Origin: an uncultured Granulosicoccaceae bacterium | GTDB lineage: Bacteria; Pseudomonadota; Gammaproteobacteria; Granulosicoccales; Granulosicoccaceae | Reading direction: 5' to 3' | Length of the DNA: 35,185 bases | NCBI GenBank assembly: GCA_938035125.1 | Contig: CALHNS010000013.1 | Coordinates: 1 to 35,185 of the forward strand | Shown here: positions 24,642 through 32,966 of the stretch, piece by piece | Position numbering within the stretch: the first letter of the stretch is position 1 | How the letters are laid out: every line of letters begins with the position of its first letter | Position numbers and translations under genes: made by a program | The notes under the pieces: generated by a model | What the model was told of the DNA's origin: nothing | The model's input: the letters and a program-made list of their open reading frames with translations, nothing else | Databases searched by the model: none

Positions 24642-26203
24642 GTATCAATTCTCGTACGCTGTCCGTTTTACCTCGCCCCAGAAGCCACTGGCAAGCCATG
24701 GATGCTGGCATGCTGTTGGCTCGCGCGCACTATACCAACCTCGTTTTATTGTGGCTTACGTTCGCTGTGCCTGTATTATTAATAAGCAGCGTGTTTCTGC
24801 TTTTCGATCTATCACTTTATTGGGTGCTGTTCATCAATTGGTGGTTTAAGCCTTTGTATGAACTACCGCTTTTACTTTATCTTTCAAAGGTAATTTTTAA
24901 CCAACCCGCTCCGTTAAAAGATGTTTTAAAAGAAACAAGAACTCAATTACCTGCCCTACTACGTTCGTACCTAACGTTCTCACGGCTAAGCACCGCGCGC
25001 TCAATCACCGCACCTGTGGTGTTTTTGGAAAACTTAAAAGGACGTACAAGACGTGCAAGGGTGTCTATTTTAACGGCTGAGACTACGCGCGCTTACACAC
25101 TGATGATGGCGTGGTTAAATGTTGAAGGTATTGCCTACTACGTATTACTCGGTACAGCACTTACGCAATCGCCGTTTAATTATTCTCTATCAGAATTGCA
25201 GGCAGTATTTGAAGGTAATCTCTCAGGTTTGAGCAACACTGTCGTCGCGATAGTCATTTTAATACCTACCGTGGTCGCAGCACTGGTTGCACCTATGTAC
25301 GTAGGAGCTGGTTTTCTTTTGTACATTAACAGGCGAATGAGGCTAGAGGCCTGGGACATTGAGCATCAATTTCTCACTCTTGAATCTCGACACCAACAAA
25401 AAACAACATTGGGCGCATCTAGAGCTTCGGTGCCAGCTTTGGCAACTATGACGCTGGGGCTTCTATTCAGCATGCTTCTTTACTCATCAGTTGCCCCTGT
25501 CAATGCACAAGAAAGAAGCACACCACGTGTGACTGAAGTTAGAGAGGAGGTAAAATCTGTTTTCACTAATGAAAGTTTTGGTTCAACAAAAACAGTAAAA
25601 AAACTGCGCTTCATCCCAAGCGACGATGATGACAAAGAGGATAAACCCGACAGTGCATTAGTTCTCGCTATCGTTAAGGCAATTATTGCGGCTTCACGCA
25701 TAGTGGTTTATGTTGCTGCAGGCATTATATTGGTATTAATTGTATGGGCGTTGTTAAAATTTGGCCCAAAAGGTTTTCATCTTAATAGACGCCCAACGCT
25801 TGAAACATTGGATGTTGAACACCACCCACTTACCCGATCGTTACCGCAAGATATCGAAGCCAGTGCATTGGCGGCGCTGAACAACAACAACCCAAGAGAA
25901 GCATTGAGTTTATTGTACCGAGGGGCATTGGGTTCGGTTATGCGCAAACATAGCCTCTCCATTCCTGCCAGTGCAACAGAAGCAGAATGCCAGCAGCTTG
26001 TTGCCCAGTGCAACAACACAGAGCAAACTCAAAGCTTCAATCGAATTACTCATCAATGGTCGCAAATCGCTTACGCCAATCGGTTTCCGACCCAAGCGGA
26101 AACGCTGGAATTAATTGACTACTGGAAAGCTAAATTTGCCAACCCCAATGCAAACGCGAACGCGAACGCGAACGCGAACGAACCGGTAAAGGGCTTGCCG
26201 TGA
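24638..26203 (+). CDS. DUF4129-domain membrane protein
   Basis: A 521-residue membrane protein of unknown function. The N-terminal half has about five hydrophobic segments, including YTNLVLLWLTFAVPVLLISS near 32-51, a pair near 200-235 and one near 266-282. A charged extracytoplasmic-looking stretch follows (about 290-340). Another membrane helix, YVAAGIILVLIVWALLKFG, lies near 356-374. The C-terminal DUF4129-like domain has EASALAALNNNNPREALSLL and YANRFPTQAETLELIDYW. The protein ends in an (Asn-Ala)n tail from a hexamer repeat. It appears to start at TTG 24638, overlapping the spoIIM-like stop (TTGA); ATG 24695-24697 (MDAGMLL) is the alternative. DUF4129 proteins recur in MoxR-DUF58 operons. 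Confidence 0.8.
   Translation: MSINSRTLSVLPRPRSHWQAMDAGMLLARAHYTNLVLLWLTFAVPVLLISSVFLLFDLSLYWVLFINWWFKPLYELPLLLYLSKVIFNQPAPLKDVLKETRTQLPALLRSYLTFSRLSTARSITAPVVFLENLKGRTRRARVSILTAETTRAYTLMMAWLNVEGIAYYVLLGTALTQSPFNYSLSELQAVFEGNLSGLSNTVVAIVILIPTVVAALVAPMYVGAGFLLYINRRMRLEAWDIEHQFLTLESRHQQKTTLGASRASVPALATMTLGLLFSMLLYSSVAPVNAQERSTPRVTEVREEVKSVFTNESFGSTKTVKKLRFIPSDDDDKEDKPDSALVLAIVKAIIAASRIVVYVAAGIILVLIVWALLKFGPKGFHLNRRPTLETLDVEHHPLTRSLPQDIEASALAALNNNNPREALSLLYRGALGSVMRKHSLSIPASATEAECQQLVAQCNNTEQTQSFNRITHQWSQIAYANRFPTQAETLELIDYWKAKFANPNANANANANANEPVKGLP
26153..26180 (+). repeat. In-frame AACGCG hexamer array
   Basis: Four copies of AACGCG plus a partial fifth, preceded by a diverged copy, encode an Asn-Ala repeat just before the stop of the DUF4129 gene. 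The six-base unit keeps the frame, so copy-number change would lengthen or shorten the tail without breaking the protein. Confidence 0.95.
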
Positions 26204-27393
26204 ATTTACAACAAGTGCCTTGGATAAAGTTACTACTCACCCTGTTGGTGATGGCCGCGTTGTTGTGGTTATACCTGACAAAAATGGAATGGGTTGAAAG
26301 AACGGAAACCAAATCTTATTCAAAGGCGGCACGAGAAAACCCTTTGTTAGCCAGCACTTTATTAGTGAAGTCTTTTGGGTATCCGTCGGAAAAAATGAAC
26401 AGTGTGCTACCCCACGCACTGAACGCTATTGATACAGACGAGGTTATCTGGGTATTGCAGGCTGATGCCATCAGTGAAGGCAGCACGCTGGAAGAATTAG
26501 CCCAATGGACAAAAAATGGTGGGCACCTAATGCTGGGTATCTTGCCACCCGTTACACCGCAATTGAAAACAGCCTTATCGAATTTCAGCGTATCCGTTAC
26601 TGACGATACGTTAGCTGAAAAATCGAGCGTTGTAACGCTTAGGCCTAATAATGCAATTGATGCAATCACCATTGAATTTTTTGCAGGCGCCGATATTTCC
26701 ACCGCCAGTGATTACATTCAGGGCATCAAACAAATCGCAGAAAACGATAAAGAAGAAAGAGCTTTCGTGGTATTGCAAAAAACATACGGTAAAGGCGTTT
26801 TAACCGTTTTATCTGATGCTGCGATGTTCAACAACCGCCGTTTAAAGGAATACGACAACGGCGCTTTGTTGTTACATCTGTTGGCATCACATCCTGGGAA
26901 GAACATAAACTACTTTATTGAAGAGCGCTACACACCAGGTTTATTGGAAACTTTATGGAAAAATTTTCCAATTACTGTTATTGGTTTATGTATATCTTTA
27001 GCGGCATGGGCATTTTATGCAGGCGCTCGCTTGGGCCCCATCAGAGAAGAACAAGCACCTGGGCGCACTAATTTAATTTCCCATCTTCGCGCACGCGGGC
27101 ATTTCTGGCGACGAAGAAGGCAACTTGCTCCATTAACCAATCCGGTGAAACACGCCGCATTACGTAAAATAAGACAAAATTATCGTATACCCAGCAATTC
27201 AATTGAAGCATTGCCCAATCACGTAATTAAAGACATAGCTGAATCCACCGGGGCTAGCGAACGGAACGTAAAACGGGTGCTCAGTGATGCGATTTTGTCT
27301 GAAGTTGAATTACCCAATGCGGCCATTTTGTTGAAAAAAATCCTAAGTAATCCTTCATCAAGTTCACAACACACAACTCGGCTTAGCCCATGA
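26200..27393 (+). CDS. DUF4350-domain membrane protein
   Basis: A 397-residue protein of the DUF4350 type. An N-terminal membrane helix (LLLTLLVMAALLWLYLT, about 11-27) is followed by an extracytoplasmic Rossmann-like region with VIWVLQADAISEGSTLEEL near 80-98 and GGHLMLGILPP near 105, as in GATase-like/DUF4350 domains. A second helix lies near 262-280 (ITVIGLCISLAAWAFYAG). The cytoplasmic C-terminal 115 residues are basic and helical. Function is unknown. Start is GTG at 26200, overlapping the DUF4129 stop (GTGA). The moxR ATG overlaps its own stop, so the chain of couplings continues. Confidence 0.8.
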   Translation: MNLQQVPWIKLLLTLLVMAALLWLYLTKMEWVERTETKSYSKAARENPLLASTLLVKSFGYPSEKMNSVLPHALNAIDTDEVIWVLQADAISEGSTLEELAQWTKNGGHLMLGILPPVTPQLKTALSNFSVSVTDDTLAEKSSVVTLRPNNAIDAITIEFFAGADISTASDYIQGIKQIAENDKEERAFVVLQKTYGKGVLTVLSDAAMFNNRRLKEYDNGALLLHLLASHPGKNINYFIEERYTPGLLETLWKNFPITVIGLCISLAAWAFYAGARLGPIREEQAPGRTNLISHLRARGHFWRRRRQLAPLTNPVKHAALRKIRQNYRIPSNSIEALPNHVIKDIAESTGASERNVKRVLSDAILSEVELPNAAILLKKILSNPSSSSQHTTRLSP

Positions 27394-28364
27394 TGACCCA
27401 AGCACCTGATATCGCCACGTCTCACTCTTTGTTACTGGCACTAAAAGAGAATTTTAACTCCGTTGTTATAGGCCAAGAGCAGGCTGTGGATGATGTGCTA
27501 GCGTGTGTGGCTGCAGGTGGCCATATACTAGTTGAAGGGGTTCCAGGGCTTGCTAAAACACTATTAGCACGATCTTTGGCTCAATCGGCTGATGCTGAAC
27601 ACGTGCGAATTCAGTTTACACCGGACCTTATGCCTAGCGACATTACTGGGCATACAATGTTTGAACAAGACACCAACAAGTTTATCGTGCGAGAGGGTCC
27701 AATCTTTGCCAACATTGTTATAGCCGATGAAATTAACCGCGCCCCTGCCAAAACTCAATCGGCGTTGCTTGAGGCCATGCAAGAACAACAGGTTAGTATC
27801 GAAGGCGACAGCCGCGCATTGCCCAATCCCTTCATTGTTATCGCCACACAAAACCCTATTGAACAAGAAGGCACCTACCCCTTACCCATGGCACAACTCG
27901 ATCGTTTTTTATGTAAATTATTGATCGATTACCCTGAACCCAACGACGAAATTCGCATGCTAAAACTGGTTACCCACGAACAAGTGGCGAACCAATTTTC
28001 GTTAGAAGATTTAAAACCCGTGGCGAGCACTTCTGATCTTATTGCCATACAAACTGCAACCAGCTTCATCTCTGTAGACGATTCAGTGCAAAAGTACATC
28101 GTTGATATTGTCAGTGCCACACGAGCTTGGAACGGTATTGATGTAGGCGCAGGGCCTAGAGCCAGTATTTCCTTGTTGCGCGCTGCACGCGGGCACGCGA
28201 TGTTACAAGGTCAATCGTTTGTTACCCCGGATAACGTAAAGTCGATGGCGCCGGCTGTGCTGCGACACCGAATTCAATTAACCCCTGATTTAGAAATTGA
28301 AGGCTATAAGCCTGACGATATGGTGGCTAATTTACTAAACGACACCAACGCGCCCCGCCAGTGA
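27390..28364 (+). CDS. MoxR-family AAA+ ATPase
   Basis: A 324-residue MoxR-type AAA+ ATPase. Walker A is GVPGLAKT (50-57), Walker B IVIADE (109-114), followed by INRAPAKTQSALLEAMQEQQ (115-134); sensor-1 lies in FIVIATQNPIEQEGTYPLP near 147-165. MoxR proteins act as cytoplasmic chaperone ATPases with von Willebrand-A partners, here probably the DUF58 protein encoded next. Target is unknown; the membrane proteins of the same operon are the obvious candidates. ATG 27390 overlaps the DUF4350 stop (ATGA); a second ATG follows immediately at 27393. Confidence 0.95.
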   Translation: MMTQAPDIATSHSLLLALKENFNSVVIGQEQAVDDVLACVAAGGHILVEGVPGLAKTLLARSLAQSADAEHVRIQFTPDLMPSDITGHTMFEQDTNKFIVREGPIFANIVIADEINRAPAKTQSALLEAMQEQQVSIEGDSRALPNPFIVIATQNPIEQEGTYPLPMAQLDRFLCKLLIDYPEPNDEIRMLKLVTHEQVANQFSLEDLKPVASTSDLIAIQTATSFISVDDSVQKYIVDIVSATRAWNGIDVGAGPRASISLLRAARGHAMLQGQSFVTPDNVKSMAPAVLRHRIQLTPDLEIEGYKPDDMVANLLNDTNAPRQ

Positions 28365-29662
28365 CTCCGACCCGGCGTTTCATCATATTACTAACCGTTG
28401 TAGCGCTAGCGAGTATAGCTCCAGCGCTGATAGCGGCCTTGTGGCCAATTTGGCAGATCCTTTTGGGGGTCGTGATCGCTTTAGTTCTGTGGGATGCCTT
28501 TCGTTTAAGCCGAGTTACATTAACCGCGGAGCGAAAAGCCCCAAGCGTTATCGCACATCGACACAAAACCCAGATCGATGTAACGGTTACCAATCTAAGC
28601 AACGCATCATTGATGGTTGAAGCCCATGATGGTCATCCTGCTCATTGTGTGGTGGACAATCAGCCCGTTAGCTTCCCCTTAGAGCCAACACATTCCAGCA
28701 CCTTTAAATACCGGCTTCAATCAAACCAACGTGGGCTACTGCGATTTGACTCGGTTCATTGTAGGGTACGAACCGAACTGGGATTATTACGAAGAAAATG
28801 CACGCTAAACAGCGGAAACGAAATAAAAGTCTTCCCTAATTTTCAAGCCAATCGCTTATTTGGGTTACTACTGAACCGAAACAGCTTAACGGCAATGGGC
28901 ATCGTGCGTCGACAGTTACAAGGTGAGGGCTCTGATTTTCGGCAGCTGCGTGAATTTCGAGATGGCGATTCTTTGCGGCAAATCGATTGGAAAGCAACGT
29001 CTAGAATACGAAAACTAATCTCTCGCGAATTTCAACAAGAAAGAGACCAGCAAATCATTTTTTTACTGGACTGTAGTATGCGCATGCGTCATCAAAGCGA
29101 TGAGGCCTCTCACATGGACAGCGCCTTAAACGCCTTAGTGTTGTTAGCCAATGTGGCGTTGCGCCAAGGTGATGCTACGGGGCTGATGACATTTGGTGGT
29201 ATTGAGCGATGGATCGCACCGGCCAAGGGGCCAAAAGCGGCCAATCGATTAGTGAACAGCATTTACGATATTGAAGCAACGCATGAAATGCCCGATTACG
29301 ATGCCGCCGTTGAAAATATTCAAAACCAAGTAAAGCGTCGAGCATTGATCATTTTGGTTACCAATTTGCGAAACGAAGACGGTAAAAACGCCATCAACGC
29401 TTTGCAAAGATTATCGAAAAAACACGTAGTACTGATCGCTGACTTACGCGAAGAAGATTTAGATCGCGCTGAAGAAGAATCCATCGAAACCGTTAATGAT
29501 GCGGTTCAATGGTTTAGCGTTGCAGGTTACAAAGTTGAACGAAAGCAACAACATCGACTGGCTAGAGCTGGCGGTGCAACACTGGTGGACGTTCTACCCG
29601 AACAATTATCAGCCTCATTGATCACCGAATATTTGGCGATTAAAAAACAGGGGCGCTTGTAA
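28361..29662 (+). CDS. DUF58 (vWA-like) protein
   Basis: A 433-residue DUF58 protein, the usual MoxR partner. Two hydrophobic segments at about 6-45 anchor it, followed by a beta-rich part (about 60-170). The DUF58 hallmark region near 195-222 includes GEGSDFRQLREFRDGDSLRQ and IDWKATSRIRKL, and a vWA-like domain follows. The metal-ion site is degenerate: FLLDCSMRM (D237, S239, R241) has Arg where DxSxS has the second Ser, so metal binding may be lost or altered. Start is GTG at 28361, overlapping the moxR stop. It is the last gene of the operon; no clear terminator is visible in the 117 bases before convergent truC. Confidence 0.92.
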   Translation: MTPTRRFIILLTVVALASIAPALIAALWPIWQILLGVVIALVLWDAFRLSRVTLTAERKAPSVIAHRHKTQIDVTVTNLSNASLMVEAHDGHPAHCVVDNQPVSFPLEPTHSSTFKYRLQSNQRGLLRFDSVHCRVRTELGLLRRKCTLNSGNEIKVFPNFQANRLFGLLLNRNSLTAMGIVRRQLQGEGSDFRQLREFRDGDSLRQIDWKATSRIRKLISREFQQERDQQIIFLLDCSMRMRHQSDEASHMDSALNALVLLANVALRQGDATGLMTFGGIERWIAPAKGPKAANRLVNSIYDIEATHEMPDYDAAVENIQNQVKRRALIILVTNLRNEDGKNAINALQRLSKKHVVLIADLREEDLDRAEEESIETVNDAVQWFSVAGYKVERKQQHRLARAGGATLVDVLPEQLSASLITEYLAIKKQGRL

Positions 29663-29779
29663 CCCACCGACTGAGAATGCCAGTATGCAAGGGGCCGGAA
29701 TCAAGCAAGCAAGGAGGAAGGAAGTTTTCTTTGCAATTGTATCTGAGGTTTAACTACAGCATTTAGTTTGGATTCCCGC

Positions 29780-30529
29780 TTAAGATTCGTATTCAGGAAT
29801 GTCAGGCAATTCGCCCCACCCCAGCTCGTTCATAACTGAATAAAAATCATCATCTAACCGTGTTGATATCTCTAAAGGCGAGCCTTCCAGTGGGTGCTGA
29901 AATTTAAGTTTCATGGCACTCAGCAGTAACCGGTGGCAATTGAAATTCTCCCGAAATAAACGATTATGAGTGCCTTGGCCGTAGGTGGTATCGCCAATAA
30001 TGGGATGATTAATGTGTTTTAAATGTCTTCGTAATTGATGCCTTCGGCCATTTTTCGGATGCAAAGCAACCAATGAATATCGGCTGCTGCTGTATCGGCC
30101 ACAGGCAATGGGCACTTCACTGGTTAGTAACCCTTCATAACTTGTGATGGCAGGTTTTCCCGGCCATTCACGAGGGCTGAGTGTGCCTTTGGAACGGCGT
30201 TGATCTCGTTTTTCACTGAGCGCATGATCGATTTCCCCAACACCCGTTAAGTAACCTCGAACAATTGCAAGATAGGTTTTCTGGATTGCTTGGGTTTCAA
30301 ATTGCGCTTGCAGACCACGAGCGGCCTGTGCAGACAATGCGAACACCAGTAGGCCTGATGTGGCCTTATCTAATCGATGAACCGGGTATAGATGCAGACC
30401 GAGCTGCTCGCCCAACAGCTGCAATACAATGCGCTTTTCGTGAACATCCAATTCGCTTCTGTGCACAAGCATACCTGCAGGCTTGTGAATAGCCACCAGG
30501 CTCTCGTCTTGATACAGTATTTTGAACAT
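29780..30529 (-). CDS. truC: tRNA pseudouridine(65) synthase
   Basis: A 249-residue RluA-superfamily enzyme matching E. coli TruC, which makes pseudouridine 65 in tRNA. The N-terminus ILYQDESLVAIHKPAGMLVH aligns with TruC from residue 1, and catalytic D54 in VHRLDKATSG has the same number. GRYSSSRYSLVALHPKNGRR near 163-182 and QLRRHLKHINHPIIGD follow. The ATG at 30527-30529 directly adjoins the T7 tract of the cold-shock gene terminator, so there is no room for a ribosome site in a transcript starting after the terminator; only read-through mRNA would supply a leader. Homology supports this start over later Met codons. Confidence 0.93.
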   Translation of the reverse strand: MFKILYQDESLVAIHKPAGMLVHRSELDVHEKRIVLQLLGEQLGLHLYPVHRLDKATSGLLVFALSAQAARGLQAQFETQAIQKTYLAIVRGYLTGVGEIDHALSEKRDQRRSKGTLSPREWPGKPAITSYEGLLTSEVPIACGRYSSSRYSLVALHPKNGRRHQLRRHLKHINHPIIGDTTYGQGTHNRLFRENFNCHRLLLSAMKLKFQHPLEGSPLEISTRLDDDFYSVMNELGWGELPDIPEYES

Positions 30530-30556
30530 AAAAAAACCCCGCCGAAGCGGGGTTTT
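30530..30556 (-). terminator. Intrinsic terminator of the cold-shock gene, abutting truC
   Basis: On the minus strand AAAACCCCGC, loop TTCG, GCGGGGTTTT forms a 10-bp stem (30556-30533) closed by a UUCG tetraloop. The T-tract continues as seven Ts to 30530, and ATG of truC follows at 30529. It is a textbook intrinsic terminator for the cspA-like gene ending at 30589. Confidence 0.95.
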
Positions 30557-30588
30557 CGAATTTCTCAGATCCTAAGATCGGATGTCAT

Positions 30589-30792
30589 TCAGGCAGGTGT
30601 AACATTTACAGCCGCAGGACCTTTCGCGCCCTGTTCTGTTTCAAATGAAACCTTTTGCCCCTCGTCTAGGGTCTTATAGCCGTCCCCATTGATGGATGAG
30701 TGGTGAACGAATACGTCTTTTCCACCTTCGTCGGGAGAAATAAAGCCAAAACCTTTAGCCGCATCGAACCACTTGACAGTACCAGTACTCAC
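30589..30792 (-). CDS. Cold-shock protein, CspA family
   Basis: A 67-residue single-domain cold-shock protein (OB fold) that binds single-stranded RNA/DNA and acts as an RNA chaperone. RNP1 is KGFGFI (13-18); RNP2 is VFVHH (27-31), where His31 replaces the usual Phe. I chose GTG at 30792 because it gives the canonical MSTGTVKWF start with AAGG nine bases upstream; the longer frame begins at TTG 30798 and adds two residues. A long leader (about 140 bases from the proposed promoter) is typical of cold-inducible csp genes and could mediate post-transcriptional control. A strong terminator follows. Confidence 0.95.
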   Translation of the reverse strand: MSTGTVKWFDAAKGFGFISPDEGGKDVFVHHSSINGDGYKTLDEGQKVSFETEQGAKGPAAVNVTPA

Positions 30793-30941
30793 AAACAATT
30801 ACCTTATAAAAAATTAAAAGTGCACTACCGACGGATTGAGTTATGGATGGGCACTTGACCTAGCCAATAACGCGTGATCCGCCTCACGCTTATCACCAGC
30901 ATAAGGACAGATTCACCGCAACACAAGCACAAATCGAAGAA

Positions 30942-30969
30942 ATTACCCAAAAAAATTCCAAAATGTCAA
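30942..30969 (-). promoter_or_regulatory. Candidate promoter of the cold-shock gene
   Basis: On the minus strand a perfect TTGACA (30969-30964) and GGTAAT (30947-30942, four of six matches to TATAAT) are 16 bases apart. Transcription from here would give a leader of roughly 140 bases before the GTG start at 30792, in the range of E. coli cspA. The -10 match is imperfect. Confidence 0.5.
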
Positions 30970-31011
30970 TTTTGAATCGAAAATTCTCGTTTCAATTGAG
31001 AATTACCGGTC

Positions 31012-31428
31012 TTAAACTAGGGCTTGGACAACCACGAAAGGGCTTCGCCCCTTAATAGTCGGATCCTGCAACATGGCGATATGAGGGCCACGGCCTTGAA
31101 TACGCCTCACTTTGGGGCCTCCAGCCCTTAATAAGGCCTCAGAATGGCTGTACTTCACCACTTGATCATCCAGACTGTGCAAAAGTAAGATTGGCTTAGA
31201 GAGCTTCTGTATCGACTCAACGGGGTCAATTTCGTCTATTAAAAGCCACTGTGCTGGGTATTGAAATAACCACGTTAACCAATGATTGTTAGCCACTTCG
31301 TGCGCCACGGTGCCAAAACTTGAAAATGCGCTGTTCACAACGACGTGTGAAAAATCATCCTGAGCTTTAGCATAGGATGCAAACCAATTTAAGCCTAAGC
31401 TTCCACCCAAACTTTGGCTAAACAGAAA
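31012..31428 (-). pseudogene. 5'-truncated alpha/beta hydrolase
   Basis: The C-terminal part of a serine alpha/beta hydrolase. Reading from just after an in-frame TGA (31431-31429) the frame gives FLFSQSLGGSLGLNW, carrying a nucleophile elbow (S-x-S-x-G). Next come LLLHSLDDQVV with the acid residue and GRGPHIAML with the catalytic histidine. The roughly 100-150 residues normally preceding the elbow are missing, and only 143 bases separate it from the upstream lipoprotein gene, so they cannot be present. The annotated-looking TTG start at 31410 would exclude the catalytic serine. It is most likely a remnant left by deletion. Confidence 0.72.
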
Positions 31429-31574
31429 TCATGAAACAACACATTGTCAACTAGGTGCAACGAATAACAATGCGTTGTCAGCAGGGAATCATTGGGGGAT
31501 ATTTACGCAAACAGTGCGACTTTCTAACGCTGTGATACAACCGCTCACTATATTAAAGGTGCAATGCTTAAGCA

Positions 31575-32963
31575 CTACCGAGTAACGGGTGGGCGATAAC
31601 TCGGTAATTCGACCACATAAGCATCTACCGAACCTGAATCCTGCCAGTCTGAGCCAAACACCACGCGAGTTCCTGAAGGGCTATGAGACGGATGCGGCTC
31701 GCCGAAGTAGGCAGGATAGTCACCATTTTGTGCAAATTTACCCAAACTACGATGATGCGCCACACGACAAATTTGTGGCTTTGTAGGGTTTGTGTTCACC
31801 ACATAAATTTCAGAAAATAAGGGCGTTGCCGGTTTTTGATTCGTTAGAAAAGGCAATTGTTCTCGATAACCAATACTGGATAGTGCCACCCAACCCGGTT
31901 GCTTATAAGCTCCTGCGCTAACGTGTGTGCCACTTGTGGTATAGGGCCATCCTTCAGACTCTGTCAACATCGGGCGGCAAGCACCTGTGACCAAATTGTG
32001 AATACCTAAATGGCCAACACCTCTATCAGTGCCGCCATTACACCCATTGGGCGAAGGATCGAATACTGTTTGATACAACGTATCCTGCCCGTTATGATCT
32101 AAACCCATGTCGCTGTGTTCACCTGGCTCAGCTAAGTCGAGCTTATATTGTATGGCGTTCATTTGAGGGTTAACTATATCGCCTTGTAACCACATCGCAC
32201 GTCCACTGGGTGTGGGCATGGGTGCGGTCCATTCATCCCAACGGTTACCTGAACCTGCCGTCACAACGTTCAGTTCATCGGTACTGATTCGATAACTCAT
32301 TAATCGATAGTTACCGTCGGGCGCTTCACAACGAAATCCGAACAAATCATCGTCTAACGATTGCATGAACACATCACCACCGCCGCGGGCAACATCGCCA
32401 ATGTGGCACATCGGTGCCAAATTTTTTATTAACGAGCGTTTATTGGTTGCTATGTCGTAGCTAAAGAATTGACTTTGTGTACTTGGTGATGCGCTTACAT
32501 AAAACAAACGGTTGGGATCAAGCCGGCTCCAAAACACTTCTTCAACATCAGCAGGGTTTATGTCTAACCTGCCAAGAGGCTCATAGGTGTGCCCGTCAAG
32601 AAGTACATAATCGCCGCTGTCAAAACCGCGACGAAACAACATCAGCACTGACTCATCAGCGTTCCATGCTTGTACAGTGTTGTACAAAGGTTTATGCACC
32701 CCATTGTTTGCGCTATTACTTATGCGAATCACACGAGTGCCGAAGCTTGGATCGGTGTAGGGCTTTAAGTAACCTGGCTTTGCAATAGGTGCAAGTATTT
32801 GAGTGCTTTGGTCATTTACAGGCACCGCGGCACAAAGATTAACTGGCGTATCAAAAGCTGGAAAAAAACCAGGCTTAGACAGCAACGCCCTATTCGCAGG
32901 TTCAACATCAACCGTTGCGCATGCCGACAATAAAAACATCAACATTAATAATATAAAACGCAT
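31575..32963 (-). CDS. Beta-propeller-like lipoprotein of unknown function
   Basis: A 462-residue lipoprotein: signal MRFILLMLMFLLSAC with lipobox LSAC (C15). The mature part shows repeated propeller-type blades, for example VFWSRLDPNRLFYVSAS, FFSYDIATNKRSLIKNL and, near the C-terminus, GEPHPSHSPSGTRVVFGSDW. These resemble TolB-like or oligogalacturonate-lyase-like propellers; I could not place it in a named enzyme family, and activity is unknown. It begins three bases after the stop of the regulator gene on the same strand, so the two are probably co-transcribed. The truncated hydrolase lies 146 bases downstream. Confidence 0.72.
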   Translation of the reverse strand: MRFILLMLMFLLSACATVDVEPANRALLSKPGFFPAFDTPVNLCAAVPVNDQSTQILAPIAKPGYLKPYTDPSFGTRVIRISNSANNGVHKPLYNTVQAWNADESVLMLFRRGFDSGDYVLLDGHTYEPLGRLDINPADVEEVFWSRLDPNRLFYVSASPSTQSQFFSYDIATNKRSLIKNLAPMCHIGDVARGGGDVFMQSLDDDLFGFRCEAPDGNYRLMSYRISTDELNVVTAGSGNRWDEWTAPMPTPSGRAMWLQGDIVNPQMNAIQYKLDLAEPGEHSDMGLDHNGQDTLYQTVFDPSPNGCNGGTDRGVGHLGIHNLVTGACRPMLTESEGWPYTTSGTHVSAGAYKQPGWVALSSIGYREQLPFLTNQKPATPLFSEIYVVNTNPTKPQICRVAHHRSLGKFAQNGDYPAYFGEPHPSHSPSGTRVVFGSDWQDSGSVDAYVVELPSYRPPVTR

Positions 32964-32966
32964 GTC

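Noticed and set aside
31012..31410. Intact 132-residue hydrolase from TTG 31410
   Set aside because: That start excludes the nucleophile serine, and the N-terminal half of the fold is missing.
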